A stretch of DNA of 64,000 nt from Sweltsa coloradensis (taxonomy: Eukaryota > Arthropoda > Insecta > Plecoptera > Chloroperlidae), in the NCBI GenBank assembly GCA_024449915.1, contig JAMZAV010000295.1, positions 186,001 through 250,000 of the forward strand, in the 5' to 3' direction. Within the stretch, counting starts at the first letter, position 1. Each line of letters begins with the position of its first letter. Made by a program: the position numbers and the translations under genes. Of the stretch, positions 22,706 to 35,437 are shown piece after piece. Under the pieces are notes generated by a model that did not search any database, was not told the DNA's origin, and saw only the letters and a program-made list of their open reading frames with translations.

Positions 22706-22786
22706 TTACCTGGAATTCGAACCAAAGTTTTTTGCTTACGTATTATCAACGGTACTTCGCCTTAACAGTATATGAGCCACCGCGGA
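22706..22786 (-). repeat. tRNA-like SINE head
   Basis: On the minus strand the A-box-like TGGCTCATATACTGTTAAGG and the B-box GGTTCGAATTCC are properly spaced. The arms pair poorly, so this is a pol III-derived relic rather than a tRNA gene. Confidence 0.45.
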
Positions 22787-24270
22787 CGGGGTGCTTAGTG
22801 CTCTAGGAACTAAGTGAATAATTAAATATCCTATCGTTAATAGCCCCTTAACGCCTTCACTGCGGGGAAGGTAATGAGTAGCCAGTTAATCTACGAGTTA
22901 ATGCTATCGCGTGCAACACACTCAGGTAACTAAAATCATAAATCTCCCTCCATCTCGCTGACGTCATTTATCATGTTTCAGTTTGAAGTGGAATAATGCG
23001 TACTTCTGGTTTCACTTGAGATTCAAGTACACAGCCTGACGGGTAATAACTCATCCCCCGACGGCGGAATCTCAATATTGATAACGCGCAATGAAGCCGA
23101 TCCGCGGATTTGTTGACGCTTGCTCTTAAGCCTGATGTTCTAGAGATTGGAAGATCTCAAGCACACTGTCTAGAAGTGTCTTGGAGAGAATTATGGGAGA
23201 GATTGTGATTCGATTTAGACAATGTAGAAATAAGCATCGCTGAAGTTAGAGAACCGTTAAAAAGTCACAATTTTAGTCAGGTACCAAGGAATCGCCCCCC
23301 CCCCCCCCCTCCGCACTCGAAGAAATATTAATTTACAATTATAATGCACTGTTTGATACCTAACAGATGGACATTTGACTTTTAGGACTGAAAAAAGTAG
23401 ATATTTTTCAAAATTATTTTACATGTCTACAGTTCTTCTTTTATTTTTGTAAAAGTTTGAAAAAAGTTTCTTACAAATACAATGGTAAATATTGATTTAT
23501 ACTTTTTTTATACAAAAATTGACACAAATTATTAAGATAGGTTAAAAATCAACGCTAATTGTTTCTACTACTCTTAATATTATAACAATAACAAATAACA
23601 TTAAAATAACAGTGATACAAATTTCCAACACTGTTACATTCATACAAATATTAAGAGAAAATAATATCGAAAGAATTTTTTCATAGAATACTTAATCAAA
23701 ATTGTGTTTCATTGTTGTATTTTTGTTTTTTCTAAGAATTAATTCTTATAATATAAAAAGGGTTCTAACGAGATACACTTTTAATCGTTTTTTAAATGGG
23801 TTTATGTTTTACGATGTCATTATATTTGCTGGGAGAGTATTGTGAATTTTTATTTTGATGTGGTCCATACATAGAAGATCTGTATGTTAGGTTTCTTCAA
23901 ATAATGTTAGGTAGGATCATTGAGTATAGACCGCATGGAAGGGTAGGGCTACGCAATCTCTTTTAGTTTCATCTGTGGTTCGGGTGAGAAATGAAGAGTG
24001 TCACGCGTCCCGACACACGTAATGTAATTGTCTACTTCTTTGAGGTGTATCGCTAGGAAATACTCCCACTCGTCCTGCGTAGGAGTGATCGGGTTAGGGG
24101 ACAAACTAATCAGTTTAGGAGAGTGTTCCTTTTCACGGAGATGTGTCAACTTCAAGATCGGGAAAACTACAGACACTAGTGATGTATTGTATTGTATTGA
24201 GTATACGTCGGATGCTTCTTCCTCACACAAGGTTTGTGTCTAGGCGAGTGAATATTTTCTAGAACAATCA
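22787..24270. other. Intergenic; C homopolymer and one protein-like frame
   Basis: A C run lies at about 23296-23309. The minus-strand frame 23949-24230 (about 93 codons, no ATG at its open end, bounded upstream by a TAG) reads like ordinary protein (PTQDEWEYFLAIHLKEV). It could be an exon or a decayed gene; I recognise no family. Confidence 0.35.
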
Positions 24271-25136
24271 GGGGGTCTATTAACTAAGCGACAATAGTCG
24301 ACCGAAACGACTACTTTAGTGAGAAGAGCAAGTGAGTACTGCCACCGCAAATTTTCATCATACCAAATAATATAGTAATCACTACTTACATTGTATGTAG
24401 GCCTACGTAGTTGTGTATTACATTAAGGAAACATTGGCAGACGGCATTAAAAATGTTAAATGTGAATTGTTGCCAATACACAGCCTATAAACTTGTAAAA
24501 CTGAAATAGTAATTATATTTTCTGTAGGTAGTTGTTTATTACGTTAAGGTTATAGGTAAACATTTACAAACGGCATTAAAAATGTAAAATGTGTAATTGT
24601 TGCCAATACACAGCTTATAAGCCTAAAAAATAAAATAGCAATTCTTACATTTTATGTAGGCCTACGTAATTGTTTATTACATTAAGGAAACATTGGCAGA
24701 CGGCATTAAAAATGTTAAATGTGTAATTGTTGCCAATACACAGCTTATAAGCTTGGCTCGATCCTGCACGCATCTGACTGCAACTATGCAAGCTAATAAG
24801 CTCATTCAAAATAAAATAGTAGTTATACTTACATTTTCTGTATGTAGTTGTTTATTACCCCCAACTACATACAGAAATATAGGCTCAACGCTGCACGCAT
24901 CTGACAGCAGCTATACAAACTTATAAGTTGTGTATTGGCAACAATTTCACATTTAACATTTTTAATGCCATCTGCCAATGTTTCCTTAACGTAACAAACA
25001 ACTACATACAGAACATTTTATTACTGTTTTATTTGGCATAATGAAAATTCGAGGTGCAGTTCCCATTTGCTCTTCTCACTAAAGTTGTCGTTTCGGTCTC
25101 TGTTGTCACAATTGGTAAATAAACCCTCAGGGTGAA
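24271..25136. mobile_element. TIR element with internal tandem repeats
   Basis: About 866 bp. The termini GGGGGTCTATTAACTAAGCG and (inverted) GGGTTTATTTACC lead into matching arms (GACCGAAACGAC; TTTAGTGAGAAGAGCAA) totalling about 120 bp. TCA flanks both ends, a possible 3-bp target duplication that would suit a PIF/Harbinger-type element. Inside are three direct repeats of 115-145 bp (ATTACATTAAGGAAACATTG.. and TTGTTGCCAATACACAGC) at about 24395, 24540 and 24655, plus one inverted copy at about 24850-25012. Confidence 0.7.
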
Positions 25137-25845
25137 GGGATTCACGCGACCAGGCGAAGGTTCTAGACCAATGAGAGGTCTGGAAAACACAGTGAAGAGT
25201 GACGTCATATCTAGCTATTCTCCAGCTCGCTGAAAATAACAAATCCTGCAAACAATGATTTGTAGATTGGATTTATTTTCACAATGTAATCACAAATTAA
25301 TAGGTATTGTCTCAACAAAGAGCCATATTATTTTCCACTACACACAAAAATTGACGAATGATACAATCGAACGCGATGGATTAACTGAATATGTACTAAT
25401 TGTCTTTTAAATATAGGCACAGGGTTAAATTTAATGCTTTAATAATTGATGGAAACATTTTCTAGCATTCCCTTTCTTTTGTACATACTTTCTATCCACA
25501 AAAGGAGAAATAAACAAGCAGACAAAATATGAACGTGCCATTCTAGTTTAGCTTAATGAATTATGAATGTAGATATGTATACGTTTTAAAACCAAAATTG
25601 AACCAATGCGAACTAGTATAGTTTCAAGAGGAATCAGAACCGCGTAAAATAGCTGCAGTTACAAATAACTTTTGTGTTGATTTTGAGAAAAATATTATAT
25701 GTAACATTATAGTGTTAGTTTTTGCGGTGATCGATGTAGAATATTATATTATTTAATTATTTCCAACGTTTCGTTGAAGTACAACAGCCGCAAGTAGTCA
25801 CGTGATCCTGTATCAAAGCACAATATTAATTTTGTTCTGCAGTGC
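25137..25845. other. Intergenic, nothing recognised
   Basis: AT-rich sequence with no gene, RNA or repeat boundary that I can support. Confidence 0.4.
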
Positions 25846-26131
25846 GATTCTGTAAAATAGTCGCTATGATAGCGATAGCGATCACGGTTGATATGAAATA
25901 TCAATCGTTATAAATTATCGTTATCGACCTGATTCTGTAAAATAGTCGCTACGGCCGCCATTTATCGTATCTTGATAGCATAGCATAGCGACTCCTTTTT
26001 CATTCTCGTTATCATAGCGATCGCTACCGTAACGATATCGTTATATCATTTTCACAGAATCAGTCGCACGCAAAATTGTCGCTAAAGTGCCGGATAACGA
26101 TCGTTATCTTCCATAACGATTTTACAGAATC
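25846..26131. mobile_element. Nested TIR element with GATTCTGTAAAAT ends
   Basis: The outer ends GATTCTGTAAAATAGTCGCT (25846) and inverted GATTCTGTAAAATCG (ending 26131) enclose a second pair of the same termini at 25931 and 26061. The body is dense in CGATAGCG/CGCTATCG palindromes. It looks like a MITE inserted into its own kind, or a tandem partial duplication. Confidence 0.65.
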
Positions 26132-26137
26132 AGACCG

Positions 26138-27204
26138 CTGGACCGGCACCTCCACCAAAATCGTACGTATAATCTGGACCAGCCCTCCAAAATCAGTTTC
26201 TAGTCTGATTAAGAAATACTAATAAACAGTTTTATTAAAAAATATACATAGAGTTATTTGTTTAACAAAATATTACATTTGCAAATTTGTGTATACATTT
26301 TCAACGATAACATTAATAAAGTAAATTCAACAATAGGCTATTGTTTTAGCACGAGCTGGTGAACGACTGAGCGGTGAATTTTGCTTCGTGATCTAGAAAA
26401 CCGTGGTTAATTTCATTCATACACATCGCTGTCTATAGGGTTATGACGTCACACATCTGTTCACAATAAAAGCGCGGGAAAGAGTAAACGTAAAACTTTC
26501 TACCTCTGTGGAAAAGAAAGTATTTGCTGTGGATTGTTAGAAACTACGGTGATGGTGTTTTTAAGTGAATATCTACTGATTCTGTACGCCAGCGCTTATA
26601 TCAAGAACCGGCGAGCCTTCCCTATTGGTAATTATTTCTGTGCGACTATCATACAAAACGGTAATGACGCTTCTCAGCGAAGATCTAGATTTAATTCGTT
26701 ACATCTGCTACTGCGTTGAACCTAGGGCAGCGTTTAATGATTAAAATGCGCAACAGGTTGTCTACTTTAATTAAGAGAGATTCTTCACTGGACTTATCTA
26801 CATTTAAATTTTATTTCGAACTAATTAAAAACAATGTTTCGTTTTACGCCGCAGTTAAGCTAACGATCAAGTTTTAAATTATATTTGGAGAATTCAATTT
26901 ATGATTTAAATTGTAACTTAGCTAATGGTGTCGCGATATGCTAGTTTATGAAGTTTTCCTATGAATGCACGAGACTATTCTTATACTGGATGTCACAAGT
27001 CCTGTTAATTGGTAGCCATGTTTTCTCATTGCATAGTCAAAGACGATGAAACATGTCAAACCACGGTCCAAGCTTTCTGGTTTGGCATTGACGTTTCATT
27101 GTTGTCTGCTTTTATCGACAAAATTGTAGATTCACTTACATAATAATCTAACTTTTACAAAAATGCTATAGGCTATTAAGATAAAATAAAATCATGACCC
27201 TTTA
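26138..27204. other. CCGGCACCTCCACC fragment, then unassigned DNA
   Basis: 26143-26200 carries TGGACCGGCACCTCCACC followed by a partial second copy, resembling 833-886. The rest has no recognised gene. An ORF at 26534-26719 lacks any domain. Confidence 0.4.
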
Positions 27205-27465
27205 GACCGACAATGTTGGCTCGAGCGTTGAGCGCTTGGCTCTGATTCGGGAGGTCCCGGGTTCAAATCCCGTCGAGACAGACAATCCTGACTGAAGTTT
27301 TTTCCGAGGTTTTCCTCAGTTGTTAATGCGAATGCAAGGGATTGAGTTTTCATAAACAGTCCTCGGACATCCCTTCACAATTGTCCTATCCGCAACATAT
27401 CTAGTTAGACACCTGAAGAGGGGCATGAATTGCACCCTGGGCAGGCTTCCCACAAAAATATTAAA
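27205..27465 (+). repeat. SINE family F, best copy
   Basis: Head GACCGACAATGTTGGCTCGA with A-box-like TGGCTCGAGCGTTGAGCGC, then B-box GGTTCAAATCCCG. The body has CTGACTGAAGTTTTTTCCGA, GTTAATGCGAATGCAAGGG, ACACCTGAAGAGGGGCATGA and TTGCACCCTGGGCAGGCTTC, with a short A-rich tail. It serves as the reference for the copies at 17031, 21162 and 28455. Confidence 0.85.
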
Positions 27466-28454
27466 AATCATGCACCCACTAGCAAGCACCCTAAAGAAAT
27501 CAACTACTTATTTCTGAGTTAATCCATTCAATCAAGTGTAGGCATACTTAGATTCATGCACTCTCATAGTGCCCAAGTTTATCCTTCCACGCTTCACATT
27601 TATCGTACAGTTAGTTGGATAATTGTTACACTTCTCTAATCAAACGACGCTAATTCCTACGTGCAACATTGGCGTTATCACTTTCAGCCGAACACTGCTT
27701 ACATTAAGAGCTCTCGAGAAATCTGTAGCAAATTTCATTTTCTTGTTGAATAATGCATAGCTAAGAACTCGATTCACTTTCGTTAGTAAACATGCATAAT
27801 GTATTTCGCTGGTGTAATTGCGCGGGGGATCTTATATCCAGTCTTCGCGCTGTGCCTTAATGTGCGCTCTATTATAGTGCGATCTTACGTAATTCTGGGA
27901 ATAATGTTAAGTTAAACTTTGCTAACGATTCGAGTCTGCTCCTTTTTTATTGCAAACGAGGATTAAAAGTGGACTGATGGAATTGGCTCGTTGCTATAGC
28001 ACGACACTCGAAGTCGGATGTGGCAGGCTCATTTCCCACGACATTAAAACCCGAAAAAAGCTTTGAAAGAAGTAAATACATAGTAATACTCAAGAAATTA
28101 GTGTCTACCCACTCAATTATGGAATTGATACATTGTTTTATTTATGTATGGAAAAGGTTTTAGTAAGTTTCAACTGACTACGAGGCGTTTGTGGGGAACG
28201 GTTGTTTGATTACATAGCAAAAAGATCTTTTAAAATGCAATACAATACATTTTTCACAAATAAATTCTTGAAATATCGTTAAAAAACAATACAATCAAAA
28301 CATTTTCTAAATTTAAAAAAATGTATCAAATTAATGATCGAAACTCGAAAGAGAATGGTAAGCCAATGTGCTGATGAAGAATGTGAATTGAGGTGCAGCG
28401 TTAAGAGATGAGTACCATCTCAAATTAATACTTTTCTTCTCGTTGTAGAGCACA
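27466..28454. other. Intergenic; degenerate tRNA-like patch
   Basis: No gene. At 27978-28048 an A-box-like TTGGCTCGTTGCTATAGCAC and a weak B-box-like GGCTCATTTCCC suggest an old SINE head. Confidence 0.35.
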
Positions 28455-28692
28455 AATTAGTTTTTCCCGGTGTGAGCCACTGCAGGGGACAACTAGGTAA
28501 TCAAGGTTTTAAGAAAACTGTGAAGGGAATATCCGAGGATTGTTTAAGAGGACTCGATCCCAGCATTCGCGTTCATGAGCGTAGAAACCCTCGGAAAAAC
28601 TTTCAGTCCGGATTCTCAGTGTCGGGATTCGAACCCGTGCCCATACCCAGAATCAGTTTCCGCGTAACACTTGAGCTACATAGGTGTTGCAC
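28455..28692 (-). repeat. SINE family F, minus copy
   Basis: On the minus strand: head with B box GGTTCGAATCCCGACACTG (near 28620-28640), then AATCCGGACTGAAAGTTTTT, CCGAGGGTTT and the CATTCGC..AATGC-type body. The 3' terminal block is weak. Confidence 0.65.
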
Positions 28693-29034
28693 TATTTTAC
28701 TATTGAAATTTGGTTTACGTATTTTATATAGGCACCTGCCCAGATGTAATGGGACTATAAATGTATATTTAGTACAGGCAAATTAGACTTTGACCCGGAC
28801 ATTTAATGTTCCTCAAATATTATCGCGGTAATACGTTCAGGGGATGTCCCTGATCAAAAAACTCAAGTTCCCAAAAAATCCCACTTGGGGAAAATACGCC
28901 ATCTTGAAAAAACTCCGCCATGTTGTATTTTACAGATTGTTTGCTCTAACAGGTCATCCAAGTGACCAAATGACTTGATTTTTTTCCATTGTTATTATTT
29001 GCAACCCCTATTGATAGAAATAATTAATTGTTTT
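28693..29034. other. Intergenic, nothing recognised
   Basis: No supported feature. Confidence 0.35.
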
Positions 29035-29632
29035 GATAAAGTTTTGATATCGATATCGATATATCGCAATTTTATAATTGTTGACCTTTTTAAGTAAAAA
29101 AAAAAAAATAACTGTATCAAAGTAGAAAACTTGCTAGGAATAAGTCGGTGGCTAGAAATGGTTGTAAGGTATCGCCAAAATTGAATAACGTTGTTCTCAA
29201 CCTCACGTTGAATAAACCAGCACCTCCACCATTTGTAATATTTTACGCACGTGAATCGAAATTAGAATAAATCGAACAACTTTGATTGGGTATTTGCAAT
29301 AACAATGGCTTTTTTTTTTTTATACAAATTTATTTTATGTCATAGAACATAGAACATACATGACACATACACCATAGCAAAATTGTACAATAAATAATTA
29401 ATGTTACATAGGCCTACAGAATAAAAATCTAACAAGAATATAATCAAAACACACACACATTTATATTCCATCAAAATTTCTACCCTCGTTCTTATTTTAA
29501 AACCGTAAAAATAGTTAATTTTTCTTTTGAATTTTTTCTAAATTTTAATTTCTAGTTTAAATATCTCTATCGGACATATTCTCACATATCGATACCGTCT
29601 CGAAATATCACGATCTTCGCCTAGACCTTTTA
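29035..29632. mobile_element. Degenerate relative of the TATCGATA hAT-like MITE
   Basis: The left arm (GATATCGATATCGATATATC) and right arm (CACATATCGATACCGTCTCG, then CGCCTAGACC) match the arms of 18756-19097 in type and order. The middle holds a CAGCACCTCCACC fragment at 29218-29230 and a T homopolymer. The ends are eroded. Confidence 0.4.
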
Positions 29633-31668
29633 TAATGTTTTGGGAAACGATGAGGAAATCTAAGATCGGCATACATTTAGTTTCTGTATAAACCTTTGTT
29701 TTCTAATTATAAATTTTATGACAATGCCATGAAAAATTAATCCGCGGCGCGGCATCAATCTTGACATGTATCTGAACAAGTTCTGTAACTAGCCTAATTT
29801 ACTAAAACTCGATCACTCCAACGTCACAAACTATGTAGGTTAGTGGGTAATTAGTCTGTGTTACTCGTCATTTTGTTCGTGAAGTTTCCTGTTGACGGAT
29901 TTAAAATGTAGGAAATTCACGAGCGCGTTGCCGATCTAAGAATATTTCAACTCCCTGGTTTCGAAAGTTTGTTCATGTAGGTAGCAGAGTGTTCTCATGC
30001 CTAACTAGGCGCTAGCTTCAGCTTGCTTAGTGAACTCACAATAGACTGCAGGGCGGACGCATGAGCGTTAACTGTGATGCAAGTTATAAGCTGTTTGACC
30101 GTGTGAGCTTAGCGCCCACCTAAACTAGTGTAGTTTAGTTTATATTTTAATACTTATAAGGAGTCGCTTAAGTTGACGCAACTGAAGAGATGTTGGTGAC
30201 TGCGCGATCCTGAACAAACAGGCCTACACCTAAAAAAAAATATATATATATTTATTTATTTGGGTTTATATATATATATATATATATATATTTATTTGGG
30301 TTTCTTTAAAGAAGTAACTACTTACATCTTTTAAACAGGTTATGTAATAAATCCCTCCTAGATCAATCATCTATCATCATCAATCAAGTGTTAAACATAT
30401 ATTCTATCTCAGACAATATTAATTACACATTTGCTAAATATGTGTTCACTATATTTATTAAACAAGAAGGTTGCTCGAAGAAATCTATCAGTTTTGCTAT
30501 CAGACTTTAAAAATTGCATTTTATTCGTTGCTAATTTTGATTGTTGTTTAATGTTTTTATTTAAAAGCGTCTCACACAATATTCAATCTGCGATGAAATA
30601 ATCAATCGCTGTAATGTAATAATTAATTTAAGTAATTCATTCGAGTGAGTGAGTTATCTTATAATTTGACTGATAAGTGGAGATACATTCTTGCCTTATT
30701 TGGTATTAAAACCCACACCCCTCCGAGTCTGCGCTTCGGACCTGTGCCCCAACCGCATGAGTCACACGTAAGCGCACACGCTTGGAAAATATATCGAGGA
30801 TATCAAACTTTACTAAATACAGTATGTATACTCAGTTATTTATTTTCGAGTCTTAATTTAAATTTAAATAACATTTTGCAGCAGTCAACAGGGACACAGG
30901 GACGATTATAGGGTTACGAGAAAACTGCATCAGAGTTGACTTTGTGTGGGAAATTGCAAAGTGCCATCAAAGTTTGTTAATAAGAACTGCAAGGCGTTCA
31001 CGATGTTATAAGTTGTCTCTTGCTGGATGACCTATTTAACAAACACTTCGCCACGTGCTGGATAAGTTCACTTATTCTCTCGTCTTGCACATCTAACTCA
31101 ACATGTAGGGTGTTATAGAGCTTCTTTCGTCTCAAGTAAATAAGATTTTATGCTTATGATGTTAAGCATTTAACATATTCAACACTTTTTCTATAGTTGA
31201 GTTACTCACAGTGTGCGCTTTTACTGTCAGCGTATTTTTGAGTGATTATTTTTTAAGATGTATTTCTTAATTCTCATTGTAAATAATTATTGGAAAAAAT
31301 AGGCAAATAGGAAATAAAAACTAAACCGTATTGTAAAGAAAAAACGCAAAATTTAAACTTCATGGTTATTTTTTTAATCTTTTTTTTTATAGTTTCACTT
31401 TTCATTAAAACTTTATACACACACATAAAACATAATAATTCATATTACGGTACCTTTGTTTTTTCTTGTGTAACATAATATGAAGGTTTCTACTGTCTTT
31501 CCTCTTCATTATTCCTGGAACAGTATATTATATTTATTTTGATTTCCAATTAAATTAGTAATTTTGCACATAACTTTGTTCTTGTTATAATGTTGATAGT
31601 AGTATTATTAATTTATCAGTTGTCCAAATATGCTATTTTATCGCCCACATTGTTGTTCTTCTAGTTTG
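29633..31668. other. Intergenic; TA microsatellite
   Basis: A TA/TTTA microsatellite lies at 30236-30300. No gene or element ends are recognised in the remaining 1.9 kb. The ORF at 30645-30911 lacks domain support. Confidence 0.4.
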
Positions 31669-32463
31669 TTGGATGAGCGTAGCGAGCGAAGCGAAGATTC
31701 CATTTCACTACACTGGAGAAAAAAATCCGGAATGTTTTTTTTTCTTTCTTTTTTTTTGTATTTTTGTGTGTTTGTTAACACGATTCCGGCTAAACCGATA
31801 CTCCGATTGCCATGAAATTTTATGGAGGCCTTCAAAATCTCTGAACTTAGAACTGCCACGTTTTGAGCGCAATCGGGAAATTTTTTCTCATAAAAAACGC
31901 AATTTTACGATTTTTTTCGATTTTTAAAAAATTTCTTCGACTTATAACACCTACATGCTTATCCGATTGTAATGATTTTTTCACAGAACTTTAATTTTAT
32001 GAATTAAGACATTCGTGTGAAATTTGAGCGTAATCGAAAAATTATTTCTCATGAAAATCGTAATTTTACGTGTTTTTTCTTTTTTTAAACAATTCTTTGA
32101 CTTATAACACCTACATGCTTTATCCGATTGTAATGATTTTTTTACAGAACCCTAATTTTATAAACTTATACATTTGAATTAAATTTGAGCGCAATCGAAT
32201 AATTATTTCTTATGAAAATTGCAATTTTACGATTTTTTTCTTTTTAAAAAATTACGATTCATTAAAAAATTAAGTTAATTTTTTATTTAATTCAATTTCA
32301 TTAAAACAATTAATTTTTTTTTTAAATTTAATTTAATTAAAATGAATCTTCGACTAAGTAATGTTTTTTTCGCAGAACAACAGAAAATCCGCGTAACACA
32401 TGGCAGCTCAATGCACCATATACGCTCATCCAACAACGCGGCGGGACTTAAGCGTTTTCCTAG
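31669..32463 (+). mobile_element. Helitron-like family B, complete copy B2
   Basis: 795 bp. 5' TTGGATGAGCGTAGCGAGCG (preceded by G); the 3' end has TACGCTCATCCAA, hairpin AACGC/GCGTT and CCTAG, then T. It is clearly homologous to B1 along its length, with three internal degenerate units around CACCTACATGCTTTATCCGA. Non-coding. Confidence 0.85.
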
Positions 32464-34140
32464 TTATGTATTTGCTAATGCTAGACGAGCTTGAATATAA
32501 ATTAAACATACAACGTTGTGGCTTTTACACGTAGAAGCAAAGGATTTTCAGTAATGAATGTAATGAATGAATGATGAATGATTTTCAGTAATGGAATGTA
32601 TTTTTTTTTTATAAGTTAAAAACGTACCCAATAGTTGCATTTTCTCGTCTACTGTATAGTTTGAACCGCTGTTCATATCATGTTCTCGTGCCTATCTGTC
32701 CGAAGAAAGTCAGAATTACGGAACTATAGTTTACAAGCTTCTGTTGTTGTGCTCATATTTTTATTACGAATGAGAAGATTAATCTATATCTTGAAGTAAA
32801 TACATAATTAGAATGAACACGGAACATATTGTGGATATTCGATCAGTCTTCACGTATGCACACACTTGAATCTATACACTCGATCTAAGACAGCTGTTTA
32901 AAGGGGTATTAACGTATGACACTCGCCTATTGATCCATGTTTGTGGTTTGATACCCTAAACAAACTCAGCAGAGAACTTGTCTTACTCTAAAACTAATTG
33001 CGTAACTTTTAATCTGGAGGTGATAAATATCATAGTACACGCCATTTTCAAACTAACCCTTTTGTGTTGGGTGTAAAGATGAACACAATAATTGTGTTTT
33101 TAAACAAACGTAGTCGTGGATTGTAGGATACTCGTGCACATTCATGTGCATGTAAATAAAAGCAGGAACTTTGTGCCGGTGTATTATAGAAGCCTAGACT
33201 TGGAAGACTATTATATAACTTGCTTATAAAGATTAGAGAAATCAAATTTTATACGTGTTTAATGCAAACTATGATAATTTATTAAGCATTCAACAGCGTA
33301 AAATTTTATGTGTAAACAAATTTATTTTGCTCGTTAGATAATATTTGTTGTTAGTTGTTCAAATTATGTGTGCAAGTGTCAATAATTATGGTTGTAAAAT
33401 TTAATGTTTCATAGGATGGTAAATACATAAATGCCAATGAAATTGAGTATTGTAAAATTTTAAGAGTGTAATGTTAAGTAATGCACAATTGGGTATGTAT
33501 GGCAAATTATGACCTGATTTAAAGCTTATAAACACAAATATTTTCTTATCTATTTCTTAGGATAACTATTTTTTTAATGGAATGTGGTAGAAAAGCCTTG
33601 GCATACAATAATAAAGAAAACTCAATTTAAACATATGGATTATGCAACAAGATATAGAAAGAACAATTGGGGTTGGTAAGTTAACAAATCAAGTCACAAA
33701 ATAAAAACAGCACTTTTAAGTCATTGTCATCGTCAAGTTTGTCGTGAAGATAACGTTCCCTAGACGGGATCTCCTCATATAAAAGAAACTGCGCCCTGTC
33801 CAAATTGTTGCTTTGCTTCCGTTCCCATTGTCATAATGACATCCTGTTCCTTTTCCCCCGTTCCAACAATCAAACAACCTAATACAATTATCTTGCCCTC
33901 ATTTTTCGTTTATTAACGGATTTCCCGTCCTACTCGTACGGTTTACCTAGAAGGTCCCGGTCCCGGAATACAATTACGAATATCCGTAAAGAGAAAAGCA
34001 CCGTAATGAAAAGACTACTTCATCGAGAAAATCAAATTGTTTGTTATCAGAATAAAATCTCGTTAGAAGCAAGGCAGCAAATCACTCCTCTGTATTCGTA
34101 TCCTGCTCTTGTTTGTTTCTCTGTGACCGCGGCTGAGACA
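32464..34140. other. Intergenic; AATG microsatellite
   Basis: Imperfect AATG repeats at 32553-32583. A tRNA-like GGTTTGATACCC lies near 32947 without a convincing fold. No gene seen in 1.7 kb. Confidence 0.35.
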
Positions 34141-34212
34141 TGACGTCAGAGATGTCACCCACGTGTCACATGTGACGTCAAAGATGTCACCAACGTGGCA
34201 CTTGTGACGTCA
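34141..34212. promoter_or_regulatory. Three CRE palindromes in a 32-bp tandem repeat
   Basis: TGACGTCA occurs at 34141-34148, 34173-34180 and 34205-34212, exactly 32 bp apart. Between them the repeat contains GATGTCACC and CACGTG-like words. TGACGTCA is the consensus CREB/ATF site. Whether this is a regulatory cluster or just a minisatellite is not decided; no gene start is recognised nearby. Confidence 0.4.
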
Positions 34213-34220
34213 AACACTAG

Positions 34221-35073
34221 TTAGACGAGGGAGCGAAGCGACTGAGGATTGACATTCAACTCAAACGGCGCTTATTCTGTGGGTCTGTGTGTGTGTACGT
34301 CGACAATCAGCCGAATCGCTGAACAGATTGCGCTGAAATTTTAAACAGACATCCGGTAGGAGTTTACTGAGAACTGCTAACAAAATCAGCTAGATCCTTT
34401 GCGATTTAAACCTTCAAGAAATAATAAATTGGAAAATAGACTGCGAATATGTAGGAATTATTTTAACATCAATGGTTTTGTTTTTGAGAATAATATTTTT
34501 TGGTTGTTATTTGTCTGGCTGTGAAAATGCAGTGCCCAAGGTGTATCGAATCTTGCACGCTCAAGGTACCCCCAAATTCCGCACGGAGATAGAGTAAACC
34601 TAGCAATATTTACACGTATTTTGTACTGGCCATGTTTTCCATAGTATTGTCACAGATGATAGACTTCACTGCGTTATATGCATTTCAAAACACGTTTAAT
34701 AATTTTTAAAATACAATCAAGAAATTACACAATCTTTCCCGACCAGGGGATTGAACCCAGGTCTCCCACATTTCGGGTATAAGGGGCGCCTTAGCCAACT
34801 AGACAACGCAAAAATCGTTGTTAGACGAGTGAGCGAGTCATGTGTTGAGTACCCGGGAAACATTTGTATTTAGTTTGATATTTATATTGGTATAAATAAT
34901 AGGGTTTTCAAGTTTAGTTAGTTTCAGGGCGCGTCAACTGTTAGGCCATAATGCGCCACTCTATTCTATGATAGACTAGGGAGGCTTTACGTAGGGGGAA
35001 GAAAGAGAATGTTACCGAATACTCAACACTTGGCTCACTCACTCGTCTAACAACGACTTGGCGTTTTCCTTAG
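34221..35073 (+). mobile_element. Helitron-like family D, complete copy
   Basis: 853 bp. The 5' terminus is TTAGACGAGGGAGCGAAGCG. The 3' end has CTCACTCGTCTAA (inverted 5' terminus), the AACG..CGTT stem and CCTTAG, then T. The interior holds, in order, the AGATTGCGCTGAAATTTT block, AGAACTGCTAACAAAATCAG, the reverse tRNA-like module (34735-34803) and an embedded C segment starting CTAGACAACGC at 34799. No ORF. It is the best reference for family D. Confidence 0.85.
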
Positions 35074-35437
35074 TAATTATATGTGAAATGATACACTCTT
35101 AACTTTTCACATCACTAAAGACAAAAAGTAGGCGCTACATAATTATTACATTTGTGTATTTATCATGCACGTACATCAAAATCAACTTATAAGATCCTAA
35201 AAGATCCAGTCATGATCAGTAGGCTTATGTAGCAAACAAGTGAATAATCTAGACGATAGGTATAGGAATCCTACTTTTCATCAACATACTTGCCTACATT
35301 AGACATTAATTTAGAATATTAGTAACATTACCAAACGGCAACTTCTGGAATAATTCCACCTTGGCCCTAGAAGCATCTAGGGGCTACACGACTACTTGTC
35401 TTGGCGTGAAGGCGATTCAAGGCCTAAGACATCTATC
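35074..35437. other. Intergenic, downstream of the F-box pseudogene
   Basis: No supported feature. Confidence 0.35.
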
